Shown: in pieces, positions 6,748 to 16,801 of the stretch
Position numbering within the stretch: the first letter of the stretch is position 1
Layout of the letters: each line of letters opens with the position of its first letter
Assembly (NCBI GenBank): GCA_021323775.1
Contig: JAJPKK010000128.1
Coordinates: 1 to 35,033, forward strand
Reading direction: 5' to 3'
From: Hyphomicrobiales bacterium
GTDB lineage: Bacteria; Pseudomonadota; Alphaproteobacteria; Rhizobiales; Xanthobacteraceae
Length of the DNA: 35,033 nt
Position numbers and translations under genes: made by a program
The notes under the pieces: generated by a model
The model's database searches: none
What the model was told of the DNA's origin: nothing
The model's input: only the letters and a program-made list of their open reading frames with translations

Positions 6748-9135
6748 CTACTGAGTCGACACAGTAGGACTAACCCGCCCACGAAGCCTCATCGTCAGCC
6801 GCCGCAGGAACATGATCGTTGGCCGCAGGATCAACATGTCGGCCACCAGCGCGGATATCATTGCAAATGCGCTGAGCCAGCCGAACAGGCGCAGCGACGG
6901 CAGGTCGGAGAGCACCGTCGCGATGAGCCCGCAGGCGAGCACGATCGAGGTCAAGATCAAGGCCGGGCCGACCAGAATCGTCGCCCGCTCAACCGCTCCC
7001 CCGGGATCCTCGTGCGGCCTTTCCTCTAGCCGCAGGCGGTTGAGGAAGTGGATGGTGGCGCTGAGCGCGAGGCCGAACGACACCGTCAGCGCCACAATGC
7101 TGGCGAATTGCAGGCCGTCGCCGAGCGCCCACAGAATGTCGCCGGACATCAGGACCGGGAAGATCCCGGGCGGGATGACGGCCAAGGCCACGATCCATGA
7201 CCGGAAGGCGAGGCCGATGAACGCTGCGACGAACACGATTTCGATCGTGAGGCCATAGTTGAGCTTCTTGATCATGTCGGCTGAGTTGCGCGCCGCGATC
7301 GCCGACAGGCCCGTCACCGAGATGCGGTAGCCGGGATACTTGGCCCGCACCGCAGCGAGCGACCCGTCGAGGCTCTGGACAACCGGCAGCAACTGGCTGG
7401 CGTCCTTGTCGGGAATCCGGCCCGAGACCACCACCGCGTCCTGATCCGCGGACAGGAAGCGGCGCACCAGATAGGGCGGCAGGATGTCGATATATTGCTT
7501 GAGCGTTGCGACATCAGATTTGCCGGCTTTTTCCGCAAGCCAGCGGCGCAGCGTCTCAATCGACCACACATTGCCGACGCCCGCCTGCTTCTCCAAAATG
7601 GTGTGGACCTCCGCCAGGCAGGACAGTGTCGCCGGGTCGTAGAGTGAGGCGCCCGGCGGAAATTCGATCAAGATGTCGAGTGGATTGGCGCCGGTGAGCT
7701 TGGCGTCGAGGCGGCCGCTCGCTTCCACCGCCTGCTCCTTGTCGGGCACGAGATCGGCGAGGCGGTAGCGCGGCTGCAGGTTGGCGTAGACCAAGCCCAG
7801 CGCCGTGATCAGCGAGACGGCGATCAGCGTGTAAAGGCCGGGCCGGCTCACCATGCGGTGGGCGATCCAGCCGCAGAACCGGCGCAGCATGTCGACCGCC
7901 GAATCTGCCCCTTTGATCCGGGTGGCGAATGTCGTTTCGCCGTGGACAAGCAGGACGCCGAGCAGCGGGACGAGCGTGAGCACTGCGGCGAGCGCCACCA
8001 CGGTCGCGATGATGCCGGCCTCGCCGAAGGTGCGGATCAGTTCCGATTTGGCGAACAGCAGCGAGAAAAAGGAGAGGCCCGCGGTCGCGTGGGTCAGCAC
8101 GCAGGCTGGCCCCGCGACCAGGATCGCGTCGCGGAATGCCTCATATTTGGTGTGGCCGGCGATCAATCGGTCGCGGGCCAGGAACGTGAGCTGCATGCTG
8201 TCGGAAAAGCTGATCACCATGATCAGCGGCGTCATCACGTTGAGGAAGATGTTGAGGCGGAACTCGAGCCAGCCGAGCACGCCGAGCGCGAGCAGGATGG
8301 CGGTCAGCGGCGGACCGGCCGCGATCACCATGAACGACACGCGGCGGAAGAACGCGATCGCGATCACGCAGCCCGCGACGAACCCGAGCGCATTGTAGAC
8401 GACCCGGTCCCGCTCCATGGCTTTGCGGATGTCGAGCTGCATCACCGGCACGCCGGAGAGTTCGCCTTTGAGGCCGGTGCCGGCGATGTTCTCCGCCAGG
8501 GTTTGGCGGATCTCGGTGACGACCTTGGACAAAGCATTGCCGTTGGCGGCGCTCGGATCGAGCGCAAGCACGATCAAAGCAAGCTGGCCATCCTCGGAGA
8601 GGAGCTTGCCGCGGATGATTTCGTTCGAAAGCACTTTCTGGACCAGCGCATCGTAAGCCTTGCCCTCGGGCAGCGGATCCGGAAACAGCGGCTCGGGCAA
8701 GTGGTCGTCCTCGGGAGGCTGGCGCGCCGAGAACAGAGAGACAACGCCCCTTGTCCCGTCGATGAGCTGCAATTCAGTTACGAGATCGCGCAGTTTTTCG
8801 AGCGAGTCCCGCTCCAAGAGGCTCTTGCCCTCGACCACGATCAGCACGTCATATTCGCTCGACGGAAAGCGCCTGGTCACCTCCTCGTATTGCTTGAACT
8901 CCGGAGTGTCGGAGCGAAAGAGCTGGCTGAGAGAGTCATCAGCCTGAATGCGCATGACCCCAACCGCGGCGAGGACCGCCAGCAGGACAAATACGATCGC
9001 GCTCGGAATGGCAAACCGCAGCGGAACGAGCCCGAATCGCTCGATGCCGAGCGCGAGCCGAAACGGGCGCCTGAGCTCCGGCGCTCCTGCGCGGGCGCCG
9101 TTCGCCACGGCGTGATCGGGCTCATCGTGTCGCAC
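6748..9135 (-). CDS. RND/MMPL-family inner-membrane transporter
   Basis: This 795-residue protein has the duplicated layout of the RND superfamily. There is one membrane helix near residues 39-60, a large external domain to about 250, a cluster of five helices (about 255-400), a second single helix near 440 with another external domain to about 620, and a second five-helix cluster to the C-terminus. A sterol-sensing-like segment with polar residues (MVISFSDSMQLTFLARDR) lies in the first cluster. Such MMPL-type proteins move lipids, hopanoids or other hydrophobic cargo using the proton motive force. Cargo cannot be told from sequence, and no periplasmic adaptor or outer-membrane partner gene is adjacent. 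The ATG at 9135 is preceded by an AGGG-containing stretch. Confidence 0.88.
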   Translation of the reverse strand: MRHDEPDHAVANGARAGAPELRRPFRLALGIERFGLVPLRFAIPSAIVFVLLAVLAAVGVMRIQADDSLSQLFRSDTPEFKQYEEVTRRFPSSEYDVLIVVEGKSLLERDSLEKLRDLVTELQLIDGTRGVVSLFSARQPPEDDHLPEPLFPDPLPEGKAYDALVQKVLSNEIIRGKLLSEDGQLALIVLALDPSAANGNALSKVVTEIRQTLAENIAGTGLKGELSGVPVMQLDIRKAMERDRVVYNALGFVAGCVIAIAFFRRVSFMVIAAGPPLTAILLALGVLGWLEFRLNIFLNVMTPLIMVISFSDSMQLTFLARDRLIAGHTKYEAFRDAILVAGPACVLTHATAGLSFFSLLFAKSELIRTFGEAGIIATVVALAAVLTLVPLLGVLLVHGETTFATRIKGADSAVDMLRRFCGWIAHRMVSRPGLYTLIAVSLITALGLVYANLQPRYRLADLVPDKEQAVEASGRLDAKLTGANPLDILIEFPPGASLYDPATLSCLAEVHTILEKQAGVGNVWSIETLRRWLAEKAGKSDVATLKQYIDILPPYLVRRFLSADQDAVVVSGRIPDKDASQLLPVVQSLDGSLAAVRAKYPGYRISVTGLSAIAARNSADMIKKLNYGLTIEIVFVAAFIGLAFRSWIVALAVIPPGIFPVLMSGDILWALGDGLQFASIVALTVSFGLALSATIHFLNRLRLEERPHEDPGGAVERATILVGPALILTSIVLACGLIATVLSDLPSLRLFGWLSAFAMISALVADMLILRPTIMFLRRLTMRLRGRVSPTVSTQ

Positions 9136-9168
9136 CTTAACCCTCCGCCATCAATTTCCCGAAGCGTC

Positions 9169-9190
9169 ATCGCCCGCGAAAGCGGGCGAT
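9169..9190. repeat. Short perfect hairpin with GAAA tetraloop
   Basis: ATCGCCCGC (9169-9177) and GCGGGCGAT (9182-9190) form a perfect 9-bp stem closed by GAAA. It lies in the 175-bp gap between the hydrolase stop (9311) and the transporter start (9135), which are on the same strand. It may stabilise or punctuate the transcript, or be another dispersed intergenic repeat. Confidence 0.6.
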
Positions 9191-9310
9191 CCACCATTAC
9201 ACGACTTCGCGCGCCTCGGTTCTCGTTCCACGCGCCCCGCGGCGGTTATTGGATGCCCTGCCTGCGCGGGGCAGGACGCCAGAACCGAGTGAACCATCTC
9301 CGTCACAACG

Positions 9311-10228
9311 CTAGCCCCGATAAACCGGCTCTGGCTGAGAGAAGAAGCTCAGCAGAATATGCAGGCAGAGTTCGTAGTTTTTGCATTGGAAGCTCGCATG
9401 GGAGACGCCCGGCATGACGGCGAACTGCTTGTCCGGATTGGGCAGCAGCTTGAAGAACTCCAGGAGGTCGTCGACGCTGGCAATGCCGTCCCATTGGCCC
9501 CGCATGATGAGGGTGGCAGGCTTGATCCTGGTGGGATCGACCACCGGCAGGTTTGCGCACATGTCGACATAGGTGCCGGTGGGAACCGACGAGTCCAGCG
9601 CCAGGATGGCGTCCGCGAAGGCATCCACCACTTTTTCGTCGGCCGAGCCCGGATGGTCGCGGTTGAAGATCGAATGCACGAACGCGCGGTCGATGGGCCG
9701 GCGGTTTCTGGCGCGGAATTCCGGCAGCCGCTTCGACCGCTCGGCGAGCGTCGGGCTGCCCTTTCCGGTCCACACCATTGCGTCCAGGGCGAGCCGGGAC
9801 ACCATCTCGGGGTGGTTCTGCGCGAACAGCGCGGCGCGCAGCGCGCCTGAGGAAATCCCATAGACCATCAGCGGCTTCTGCCCGCGCAGCTCCTGAATAT
9901 GGGCAGCGGCGGCGAAGCAATCCTCGGCTCCGAGCGCAATCGGGGCGTTGTTGTCGCGGGTCTTGGTAGAACGGCCATAGCCCTCCATGTCGACCGACCA
10001 GGTGTCGTAGCCGTGCCGTGCGAAGAACTCCATCGCAGATGAATTCGGCCGCCACGGGATATCAAGATCGAACGTCGGCTGCGACGCCATGGAGGACCCG
10101 TGCACGAACAGGATCGAGGCTTTTGCCGTGGCCGGATCAACCATGCATTTGTTCCACAGGAACAATTTCACGTCACCTTTGCTGGTCCAATGCTCGGTGC
10201 CGGCCAATCGCTGGGTCGTTTCGTTCAT
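9311..10228 (-). CDS. Alpha/beta-hydrolase fold protein
   Basis: From the ATG at 10228 this encodes 305 residues. It has the expected order of alpha/beta-hydrolase elements: an oxyanion-hole motif FVHGSS (41-46), the nucleophile elbow GISSG with Ser126, an acidic residue Asp247 in RGQWDG, and His277 in GVSHASF. There is no signal peptide, so it is probably a cytoplasmic esterase, lipase or C-C hydrolase; the substrate is unknown. The frame stays open upstream to 10378, but I chose 10228 because AGAAGGA lies a few bases ahead of it and the upstream residues are low-quality and partly encoded by a hairpin repeat. It lies 175 bp upstream of the transporter on the same strand, so co-transcription is possible. 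Confidence 0.87.
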   Translation of the reverse strand: MNETTQRLAGTEHWTSKGDVKLFLWNKCMVDPATAKASILFVHGSSMASQPTFDLDIPWRPNSSAMEFFARHGYDTWSVDMEGYGRSTKTRDNNAPIALGAEDCFAAAAHIQELRGQKPLMVYGISSGALRAALFAQNHPEMVSRLALDAMVWTGKGSPTLAERSKRLPEFRARNRRPIDRAFVHSIFNRDHPGSADEKVVDAFADAILALDSSVPTGTYVDMCANLPVVDPTRIKPATLIMRGQWDGIASVDDLLEFFKLLPNPDKQFAVMPGVSHASFQCKNYELCLHILLSFFSQPEPVYRG

Positions 10229-10253
10229 GGACGGGTCCTTCTTTGAGGGCGGC

Positions 10254-10292
10254 CCCTCCCTGCCTTTCCGCATGCCGGGAGGGTAGGGAGGG
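10254..10292. repeat. GC-rich hairpin upstream of the hydrolase gene
   Basis: CCCTCCCT (10254-10261) pairs with AGGGAGGG (10285-10292). It sits 26 bases before the hydrolase start codon and belongs to the same C-rich/G-rich hairpin family seen elsewhere in the window. Confidence 0.5.
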
Positions 10293-11006
10293 CGGTTGAC
10301 GAATCGAGACGGGCTCAACGGCGCTTTATACAGATCCCATAGCAACGGACATGCATAGTTCTCACACCGGACCTCCAATTGCGGCGGAACACAGGCCGCA
10401 AGCGAACCCGGCGCCCCCTTCCCCCATTTTTGGGGAGGGGACGCCGTCTGTTACCCCTCATTGCAGGCTTTGACGCAGCCGTTGCGGCGCATTCATGGCG
10501 GTCGGTTCGCAGGGAGAGGTGCAAATCGCCGCAACTCTCCCCAAGTCCGGGCCCCTCGAATACCGGCATGACCCGAGCCTCCAGCAGGGATCCACGCCCG
10601 CGTGATGGGCAGCACTTTGTCATAGGCCTCAATGCCGCGAACATGACTTGCTACTCATGGTGCGCTGCGCTAAGCCTCGCGCGGCCCCTGGCGTGGATTG
10701 AATCTATGGATTTCCGAAGTTTGTGGGCGGCGCCAGACCCTGAGGCCGGAACGGGAAGGACGTTGCGCATCGGCAGCCAGCCGCCGGAGGCGGAATTCGC
10801 GGCGGGGCCCGGCCGCAGCTTGTCACCGGGGCGACCCACCGGGTCCGGCCTTCGGCCGGCCCGATGGGCAAGCTGCGGCCGGCAAGGGCGCCGCTGGCAA
10901 ACTCCGCGTAAACCGCTTGGGGGGGCGTGAGCGCGGCACGGCGTCGGCTATTGCGCGACGATTTGGGTAGTGCCGAGAGGGGACTTGGGAGTGCAGAGAG
11001 GTGACG
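10293..11006. other. Intergenic region upstream of the nuo operon
   Basis: About 700 bases separate the hydrolase and nuoA, which are divergent, so promoters for both should lie here; I could not pick out convincing -35/-10 boxes. A C-rich/G-rich hairpin-like stretch (about 10417-10441) and a large inverted repeat (10809-10882) are visible. Open frames in this gap show neither family motifs nor sensible composition and are treated as noncoding. Confidence 0.5.
10809..10882. repeat. Large imperfect cruciform upstream of nuoA
   Basis: CCGGCCGCAGCTTG (10809-10822) and its exact reverse complement (10869-10882) form a 14-bp arm. Inside lies a second stem, CCGGCC (10845-10850) with GGCCGG (10854-10859) around TTC, extended by GGG/CCC pairs. 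It ends 124 bp before the nuoA start. It may be a dispersed repeat or part of the operon leader. Confidence 0.6.
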
Positions 11007-11372
11007 ATGAACGCGCTGCTGCAGGAATACCTTCCTCTGGTCATCTTTACGGGCATTTCCCTGGCGATGGGGCTTGCGTTGCTCGTCGCACCCTTCATCG
11101 TCGCGTATCGGCAGCCGGACCCTGAAAAGCTTTCAGCCTATGAGTGCGGATTCAACGCCTTCGACGACGCACGCATGAAGTTCGATGTGCGCTTCTATCT
11201 GGTTGCGATCATCTTCATTATCTTCGATCTCGAAGTTGCATTCCTGTTTCCGTGGGCCATTACATTTGGCCAGCTTGGCGTCTTTGGCTTCTGGTCGATG
11301 ATGGTGTTCCTTGCGGTTCTGACCGTCGGATTTATCTATGAATGGAAGAAGGGAGCGCTCGAATGGGATTAA
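11007..11372 (+). CDS. nuoA: NADH-quinone oxidoreductase subunit A
   Basis: NuoA is a small membrane subunit of complex I at the junction of the membrane and peripheral arms. The 121-residue product has three hydrophobic helices (about 9-30, 63-84 and 91-112) and the conserved loop [25 protein letters not shown] split around residues 37-60, whose Cys-Gly-Phe segment is typical for the family. I chose the ATG at 11007 because GAGAGGTG lies just upstream; a GTG at 11001 is an alternative that adds two residues. It is the first gene of the nuo operon, and its 3' end overlaps the nuoB start by 10 bp, which implies coupled translation. Confidence 0.97.
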   Translation: MNALLQEYLPLVIFTGISLAMGLALLVAPFIVAYRQPDPEKLSAYECGFNAFDDARMKFDVRFYLVAIIFIIFDLEVAFLFPWAITFGQLGVFGFWSMMVFLAVLTVGFIYEWKKGALEWD

Positions 11373-11929
11373 GCGACCGTATTGCTCCCGCAACGGGATT
11401 GCTTGACCCTCGCACTGGGCTGCCGGTGGGGGCAGATGACGGTTTTTACGTCGGCCTCAATAATGAACTGGCCGATAAGGGATTTCTCCTCACTACCGCC
11501 GACAACCTGATCGTGTGGGCGCGCACCGGCTCGCTGATGTGGATGACCTTCGGACTCGCCTGCTGCGCGGTCGAGATGATGCAGATGGCGATGCCGCGCT
11601 ACGACGTCGAACGCTTCGGCTTCGCGCCGCGCGCCTCGCCCCGTCAATCGGACGTCATGATCGTCGCCGGCACCCTCACCAACAAGATGGCGCCGGCGCT
11701 GCGCAAGGTTTACGACCAGATGCCGGAGCCGCGCTACGTGATCTCTATGGGCTCGTGCGCCAACGGCGGCGGCTACTATCACTATTCCTACTCGGTGGTA
11801 CGCGGCTGCGACCGCATCGTGCCGGTAGACATCTATGTTCCGGGATGCCCCCCGACGGCCGAGGCGCTTCTGTATGGCGTGCTGCTGCTGCAGAAGAAAA
11901 TCCGGCGCATCGGGACCATCGAGCGGTGA
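11363..11929 (+). CDS. nuoB: NADH-quinone oxidoreductase subunit B
   Basis: NuoB carries the terminal [4Fe-4S] cluster N2, which passes electrons to quinone. The 188-residue protein shows all ligands: the adjacent Cys67-Cys68 in [10 protein letters not shown], Cys132 in MGSCANGGG and Cys162 in [10 protein letters not shown] chose the ATG at 11363, which has AAGGGAG about eight bases upstream and overlaps the end of nuoA by 10 bp. An in-frame ATG at 11342 would add seven residues inside nuoA and is less likely. The short N-terminus before the conserved [13 protein letters not shown]-like segment is usual for alphaproteobacteria. Confidence 0.98.
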   Translation: MGLSDRIAPATGLLDPRTGLPVGADDGFYVGLNNELADKGFLLTTADNLIVWARTGSLMWMTFGLACCAVEMMQMAMPRYDVERFGFAPRASPRQSDVMIVAGTLTNKMAPALRKVYDQMPEPRYVISMGSCANGGGYYHYSYSVVRGCDRIVPVDIYVPGCPPTAEALLYGVLLLQKKIRRIGTIER

Positions 11930-11933
11930 CGAG

Positions 11934-12563
11934 ATGACCCACGAGACGATGGAATCCCTCGGCCAGGCCATCGCCGGGGCGCTTCCCGGCGCGGTCACCG
12001 GCTATGTCACCGCCCACGGCGAATTGACGGTGAGCGCCAATGCCGCGGACATCGTGAGGGTGGCGACGTTTCTGCGCGACGATCCACGGTGCGCGTTTTC
12101 CTGCTTCATCGACGTCACGGCGGTTGATTGGCCGCAGCGCGGGCGGCGCTTCGACGTGGTCTATCACCTGTTGTCGCCGACCAGGAATCACCGCGTTCGC
12201 GTCAAGATCGAGGTGGACGAAGCAACCCCCGTCGCTTCGCTTACTGACGTGTTTCCCGGCGCCAACTGGTTCGAGCGCGAGGTGTACGATCTTTACGGCG
12301 TGGTCTTCACCGGCCATCCGGACATGCGCCGCCTGCTCACCGACTACGGCTTCGAAGGCCATCCGTTGCGAAAGGATTTTCCGCTGACCGGCTTCGTCGA
12401 GGTGCGTTGGGACGACGAGCAGAAACGGGTCGTCTACAGCCCGGTGCAATTGTCGCAGGAGTTCCGGACCTTCGATTTTTTGTCGCCCTGGGAGGGCCCG
12501 CACTATCCGCCCCTGCCGGGCGATGAAAAGGCCGGCAATGGCGCCTCGAAGGGCGGCGCATGA
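11934..12563 (+). CDS. nuoC: NADH-quinone oxidoreductase subunit C
   Basis: NuoC (30-kDa subunit type) is a cluster-free part of the peripheral arm that packs against NuoD. The 209-residue protein contains the family signature [19 protein letters not shown] (about 117-135) and the [20 protein letters not shown] segment just after it, and ends in a loose Pro/Gly-rich tail. It is a separate gene, not the NuoCD fusion seen in E. coli. The ATG at 11934 follows the nuoB stop by four bases, with a GACGAG site overlapping the stop. Its own stop overlaps the nuoD start in ATGA. Confidence 0.97.
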   Translation: MTHETMESLGQAIAGALPGAVTGYVTAHGELTVSANAADIVRVATFLRDDPRCAFSCFIDVTAVDWPQRGRRFDVVYHLLSPTRNHRVRVKIEVDEATPVASLTDVFPGANWFEREVYDLYGVVFTGHPDMRRLLTDYGFEGHPLRKDFPLTGFVEVRWDDEQKRVVYSPVQLSQEFRTFDFLSPWEGPHYPPLPGDEKAGNGASKGGA

Positions 12564-13750
12564 CCGAGGCCGCCATCCGCAATTTCACCCTGAATTTCGG
12601 GCCGCAGCATCCGGCGGCGCACGGCGTGCTGCGCCTGGTGCTGGAACTCGACGGCGAAGTGGTCGACCGTGTTGACCCGCATATCGGCCTGCTGCATCGC
12701 GGCACCGAAAAGCTCATCGAATACAAGACCTATCAGCAGGCGATCCCGTATTTCGACCGGCTCGACTATGTCGCGCCGATGAACCAGGAGCACGCCTTCT
12801 GCCTCGCCGCCGAAAAACTGCTGGGCCTCGTCATCCCGAAGCGGGCGCAGCTCATTCGCGTGCTCTACGCGGAGATCGGGCGCCTGTTGTCGCATCTTCT
12901 CAACGTCACCACGCAGGCCATGGATGTGGGCGCGCTCACGCCGCCATTGTGGGGCTTTGAGGAGCGCGAGAAGCTGATGGGCTTTTACGAACGCGCCTCG
13001 GGCAGCCGCATGCATGCGGCCTTCTTCCGCGTCGGCGGCGTTCACCAGGACTTGCCTGAGAAGCTGATCGACGACATCGAGGCGTTTTGCGGCCCGTTCC
13101 TCAAGGTTTGCGACGATCTCGAAGAGCTGTTGACCGACAATCGCATCTTCAAGCAGCGCAACGTCGATATCGGCGTCGTCAAGCTCGCCGATGCCTGGGC
13201 CTGGGGCTTTTCCGGCGTCATGGTGCGCGGCTCGGGCGCCGCGTGGGACCTGCGCAAGGCGCAGCCCTATGAATGCTATGCGGAACTCGACTTCGATATC
13301 CCGGTCGGCCTTAACGGCGACTGCTACGACCGCTACTGCATCCGCATGGAAGAGATGCGCCAATCGGTCCGCATCATGCGCCAGTGCATCCGCAAGCTGC
13401 GCGCGGCCGAAGGGCAGGGGCCGGTGACCGTCGCGGACCACAAGATCGTGCCGCCGCGGCGCGCCGAGATGAAGCGCTCGATGGAGGCGCTGATCCATCA
13501 TTTCAAGCTCTACACCGAGGGCTTCCATGTGCCGGCCGGCGAGGTCTACGCCGCCGTCGAAGCCCCGAAGGGGGAGTTTGGCGTCTATCTCGTGGCCGAC
13601 GGCACCAACAAGCCCTACCGGTGCAAGATCCGCGCGCCGGGCTTCGCCCATCTCCAGGCGATGGATTTTCTCTGCCGCGGCCACCTGCTGGCGGATGTGT
13701 CGGCCATCCTCGGCTCGCTCGATATCGTGTTCGGGGAGGTGGACCGATGA
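12560..13750 (+). CDS. nuoD: NADH-quinone oxidoreductase subunit D
   Basis: NuoD (49-kDa subunit) forms the quinone cavity together with NuoB. The 396-residue protein is full length, with [15 protein letters not shown] (12-26), LLHRGTEKL (44-52) and RLDYVAPM (67-74). The tyrosine in the last motif corresponds to the residue known in this family to contact the quinone head group. The C-terminus ends [13 protein letters not shown], the normal family end, so the inserted downstream gene has not truncated it. The start overlaps nuoC and the stop overlaps the next gene in ATGA, showing tight translational coupling on both sides. Confidence 0.98.
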   Translation: MTEAAIRNFTLNFGPQHPAAHGVLRLVLELDGEVVDRVDPHIGLLHRGTEKLIEYKTYQQAIPYFDRLDYVAPMNQEHAFCLAAEKLLGLVIPKRAQLIRVLYAEIGRLLSHLLNVTTQAMDVGALTPPLWGFEEREKLMGFYERASGSRMHAAFFRVGGVHQDLPEKLIDDIEAFCGPFLKVCDDLEELLTDNRIFKQRNVDIGVVKLADAWAWGFSGVMVRGSGAAWDLRKAQPYECYAELDFDIPVGLNGDCYDRYCIRMEEMRQSVRIMRQCIRKLRAAEGQGPVTVADHKIVPPRRAEMKRSMEALIHHFKLYTEGFHVPAGEVYAAVEAPKGEFGVYLVADGTNKPYRCKIRAPGFAHLQAMDFLCRGHLLADVSAILGSLDIVFGEVDR

Positions 13751-14316
13751 ACGTTTCCCTCGTCCCTGATGTCCGGATGAACGTGGAGGAGTTCCTCGCG
13801 TGGTCCGAGCGGCAGCCGGATGACCGCTACGAGCTGGTGGATGGGGAGATCGTAGCGATGACGCGGGATAGGGCGGGACATAACCGGACTAAGGGCGCAG
13901 CCTATGTTGCGCTGCGCGATGCGGTGCGGGCGTCAGGGCTGCGTTGCGAAGTCTTCATTGATGGTATGGCAGTTGCGATCAATGAGAATACCGTCCGAAT
14001 TCCAGACGTCATTGTTCAGTGTGGAGCTGAACTGGACCCGGCTGCGCTGGTCGCTGACTCGCCGGTGATCGTGGTCGAGGCGGTGTCTCCGTCGAGCGAA
14101 CGAGATGACATCGGTACCAAGTTCATGGACTACTTCTCGGTCGCGACCATCCGGCATTACCTCATCTTGCTTTCGGAAAGGCGCGCCGTCGTGCACCATC
14201 GCCGCAATGAGGGAGGCGTGATTGAATCACGGATCGTGAAAGACGGCCATATTTCGCTTGATCCGCCAGGCCTGTCCATTTCGGTTGCCGCGTTGCTCGG
14301 GGTCCAGGAAATCTGA
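13747..14316 (+). CDS. Uma2-family (DUF820) putative endonuclease inside the nuo operon
   Basis: The 189-residue protein matches the Uma2 family, a restriction-endonuclease-like PD-(D/E)XK group common in cyanobacteria and scattered elsewhere. Family features are [25 protein letters not shown] (split around residues 11-35), [11 protein letters not shown] with the conserved Pro-Asp, and [15 protein letters not shown] holding the core Glu and the S-P-S motif, then [17 protein letters not shown]. The molecular role of the family is poorly known. It is not a complex I subunit. Its ATG overlaps the nuoD stop (ATGA) and its TGA overlaps the nuoE start (TGATG), so it is perfectly fitted into the operon. 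Codons in its middle part look more A/T-tolerant than in the nuo genes, which hints at transfer. Confidence 0.88.
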   Translation: MNVSLVPDVRMNVEEFLAWSERQPDDRYELVDGEIVAMTRDRAGHNRTKGAAYVALRDAVRASGLRCEVFIDGMAVAINENTVRIPDVIVQCGAELDPAALVADSPVIVVEAVSPSSERDDIGTKFMDYFSVATIRHYLILLSERRAVVHHRRNEGGVIESRIVKDGHISLDPPGLSISVAALLGVQEI

Positions 14317-15005
14317 TGTCCGTCCGCCGCCTCGCCCCTCCCGAACAGCAGCCCGCGAGCTTTGCCTTCACGCCGGAGAATCTCGCCTGGGCGAAGCGAG
14401 AGATGACCAAATATCCGGAGGGCCGGCAGGCCTCGGCCGTGATCCCGATCCTGTGGCGTGCGCAGGAGCAGTGCGGCGGCTGGACGCCGCGCGCGGCGAT
14501 CGAATACGTCGCCGCGCTGCTGGGCATGGCGCCGATCCGGGTGCTCGAAGTCGCGACCTTCTACACCATGTTCCAGCTCGCGCCGGTCGGCCGCAAAGCT
14601 CACGTCCAGTGGTGCGGCACGACGCCGTGTCTGCTCCGCGGCGGCGAGGAGATCAAAAAGGTCTGCCAGCGGCGCATTCACCATGAGCCCTTCCACGTTT
14701 CCGCCGACGGCGACTTTTCCTGGGAGGAGGTCGAGTGCCTGGGGGCCTGCGTCAACGCCCCGATGGTCCAGATCGGCAAGGACACCTACGAGGACCTGAC
14801 CCCTGAGTCCTTTGAGAAAGTGCTTGACGCAATCGCCCGCGGCGAGAGCCCCAGGCCGGGTCCGCAGAATGGCCGGCAATTCTCCGCTCCGCTCGGCGGC
14901 GACACCACCCTGACCACCTTCCCGTCCTCCCCCGCCCCCCTCCCTAACCATCCCCGGCAAGCGGGGGAGGGGAGGGTAGGCGAGGGGGCATCCGGCAAGG
15001 CGTAA
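14316..15005 (+). CDS. nuoE: NADH-quinone oxidoreductase subunit E, with extended C-terminus
   Basis: NuoE (24-kDa subunit) carries the [2Fe-2S] cluster N1a next to NuoF. The 229-residue protein has all four ligands: Cys100 and Cys105 in [11 protein letters not shown], and Cys141 and Cys145 in [11 protein letters not shown]. The helical N-terminal domain precedes them, with [12 protein letters not shown] at 75-86. The conserved part ends near residue 180. The last roughly 45 residues are low-complexity, and residues about 204-218 are encoded by a C-rich/G-rich hairpin repeat, so the tail seems to come from repeat insertion and not from the ancestral gene. The start overlaps the stop of the Uma2 gene. 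Confidence 0.96.
   Translation: MSVRRLAPPEQQPASFAFTPENLAWAKREMTKYPEGRQASAVIPILWRAQEQCGGWTPRAAIEYVAALLGMAPIRVLEVATFYTMFQLAPVGRKAHVQWCGTTPCLLRGGEEIKKVCQRRIHHEPFHVSADGDFSWEEVECLGACVNAPMVQIGKDTYEDLTPESFEKVLDAIARGESPRPGPQNGRQFSAPLGGDTTLTTFPSSPAPLPNHPRQAGEGRVGEGASGKA
14926..14970. repeat. GC-rich hairpin repeat inside the 3' end of nuoE
   Basis: CCTCCCCCGC (14926-14935) and GCGGGGGAGG (14961-14970) form a perfect 10-bp stem around a 25-base loop, followed by more G-rich sequence up to about 14987. The element is in the coding frame of nuoE and contributes part of its low-complexity tail. It matches the intergenic hairpin family found elsewhere in the window. Confidence 0.75.
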
Positions 15006-15008
15006 CCG

Positions 15009-16309
<1,301 letters not shown>

Positions 16310-16315
16310 GCGTCG

Positions 16316-16798
16316 ATGCGGGGCGGAGCAAAAGGGGTAAAACCGCAGCGGCGACAAATGCTTGCTTGGGCGATGATGGGCGCCGCATGCGTCGCCTTTG
16401 CGGCGAGATCGCAAGCTCAGGCGCCAGCTCCGCCCGCACAGAGCATCGCCCTCAAAGCCGATGCCGCGTCGCTCTGTGCTTTGGTGGGAAAGATGCAGGT
16501 AATCGCTTTCAAGTACGGTTATGACCCTGCGGCGGCGGAGCCGAGAGAATTGGAGCCCTACGGGGTTGGGTATACTCAGAAGCGAAACGTCCTGCTCTTT
16601 GGACGTCAGGTGAAGGGCTATTCGAAGTCGGCCGACGGCGGCGCGCCGGAGCTCCCGGGTTGGCGAAATTTCAGGATTGACAAGATCAGATCAAGGACGG
16701 TCAACGCCCTGGTTTCGACATTTGACGCCGTTCGGCCGGAGCCCGAGGAGTATCGCTATATCTCGGAATTTATCTGCAAAAACGACTCTGTTCGATAA
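16316..16798 (+). CDS. Exported WYL-like domain protein inside the nuo operon
   Basis: The 160-residue protein begins with a signal peptide (1-36, cleavage probably after SQAQA). Its n-region contains twin arginines, QRRQML, so either Tat or Sec export is possible. The mature part resembles the small beta-barrel of WYL domains: VIAFKY near 62-67, then RELEPYGVGY (77-86), a middle strand ending in GYSKS, and PGWRNFRIDKI (114-124), where the W/F-R-x-F-x-x-x-K-I pattern is typical. WYL domains are best known as ligand-sensing parts of cytoplasmic regulators, so an exported single-domain version is unusual. Its start lies seven bases after the nuoF stop. It is not a known complex I subunit; function unknown. 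The family call is made by eye. Confidence 0.7.
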   Translation: MRGGAKGVKPQRRQMLAWAMMGAACVAFAARSQAQAPAPPAQSIALKADAASLCALVGKMQVIAFKYGYDPAAAEPRELEPYGVGYTQKRNVLLFGRQVKGYSKSADGGAPELPGWRNFRIDKIRSRTVNALVSTFDAVRPEPEEYRYISEFICKNDSVR

Positions 16799-16801
16799 GC
16801 G

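Noticed and set aside
7858-9417. Long open frame on the plus strand opposite the RND/MMPL transporter
   Set aside because: Its composition (Arg, His, Glu, Asp, Gln rich, no fold signature) is typical of the antisense shadow of a GC-rich gene, and the minus strand encodes a clear membrane protein.
10379-10930. Plus-strand 183-codon frame upstream of nuoA
   Set aside because: It runs through hairpin repeats, is dominated by Arg, Pro and Gly, and shows no family features; treated as noncoding leader DNA.
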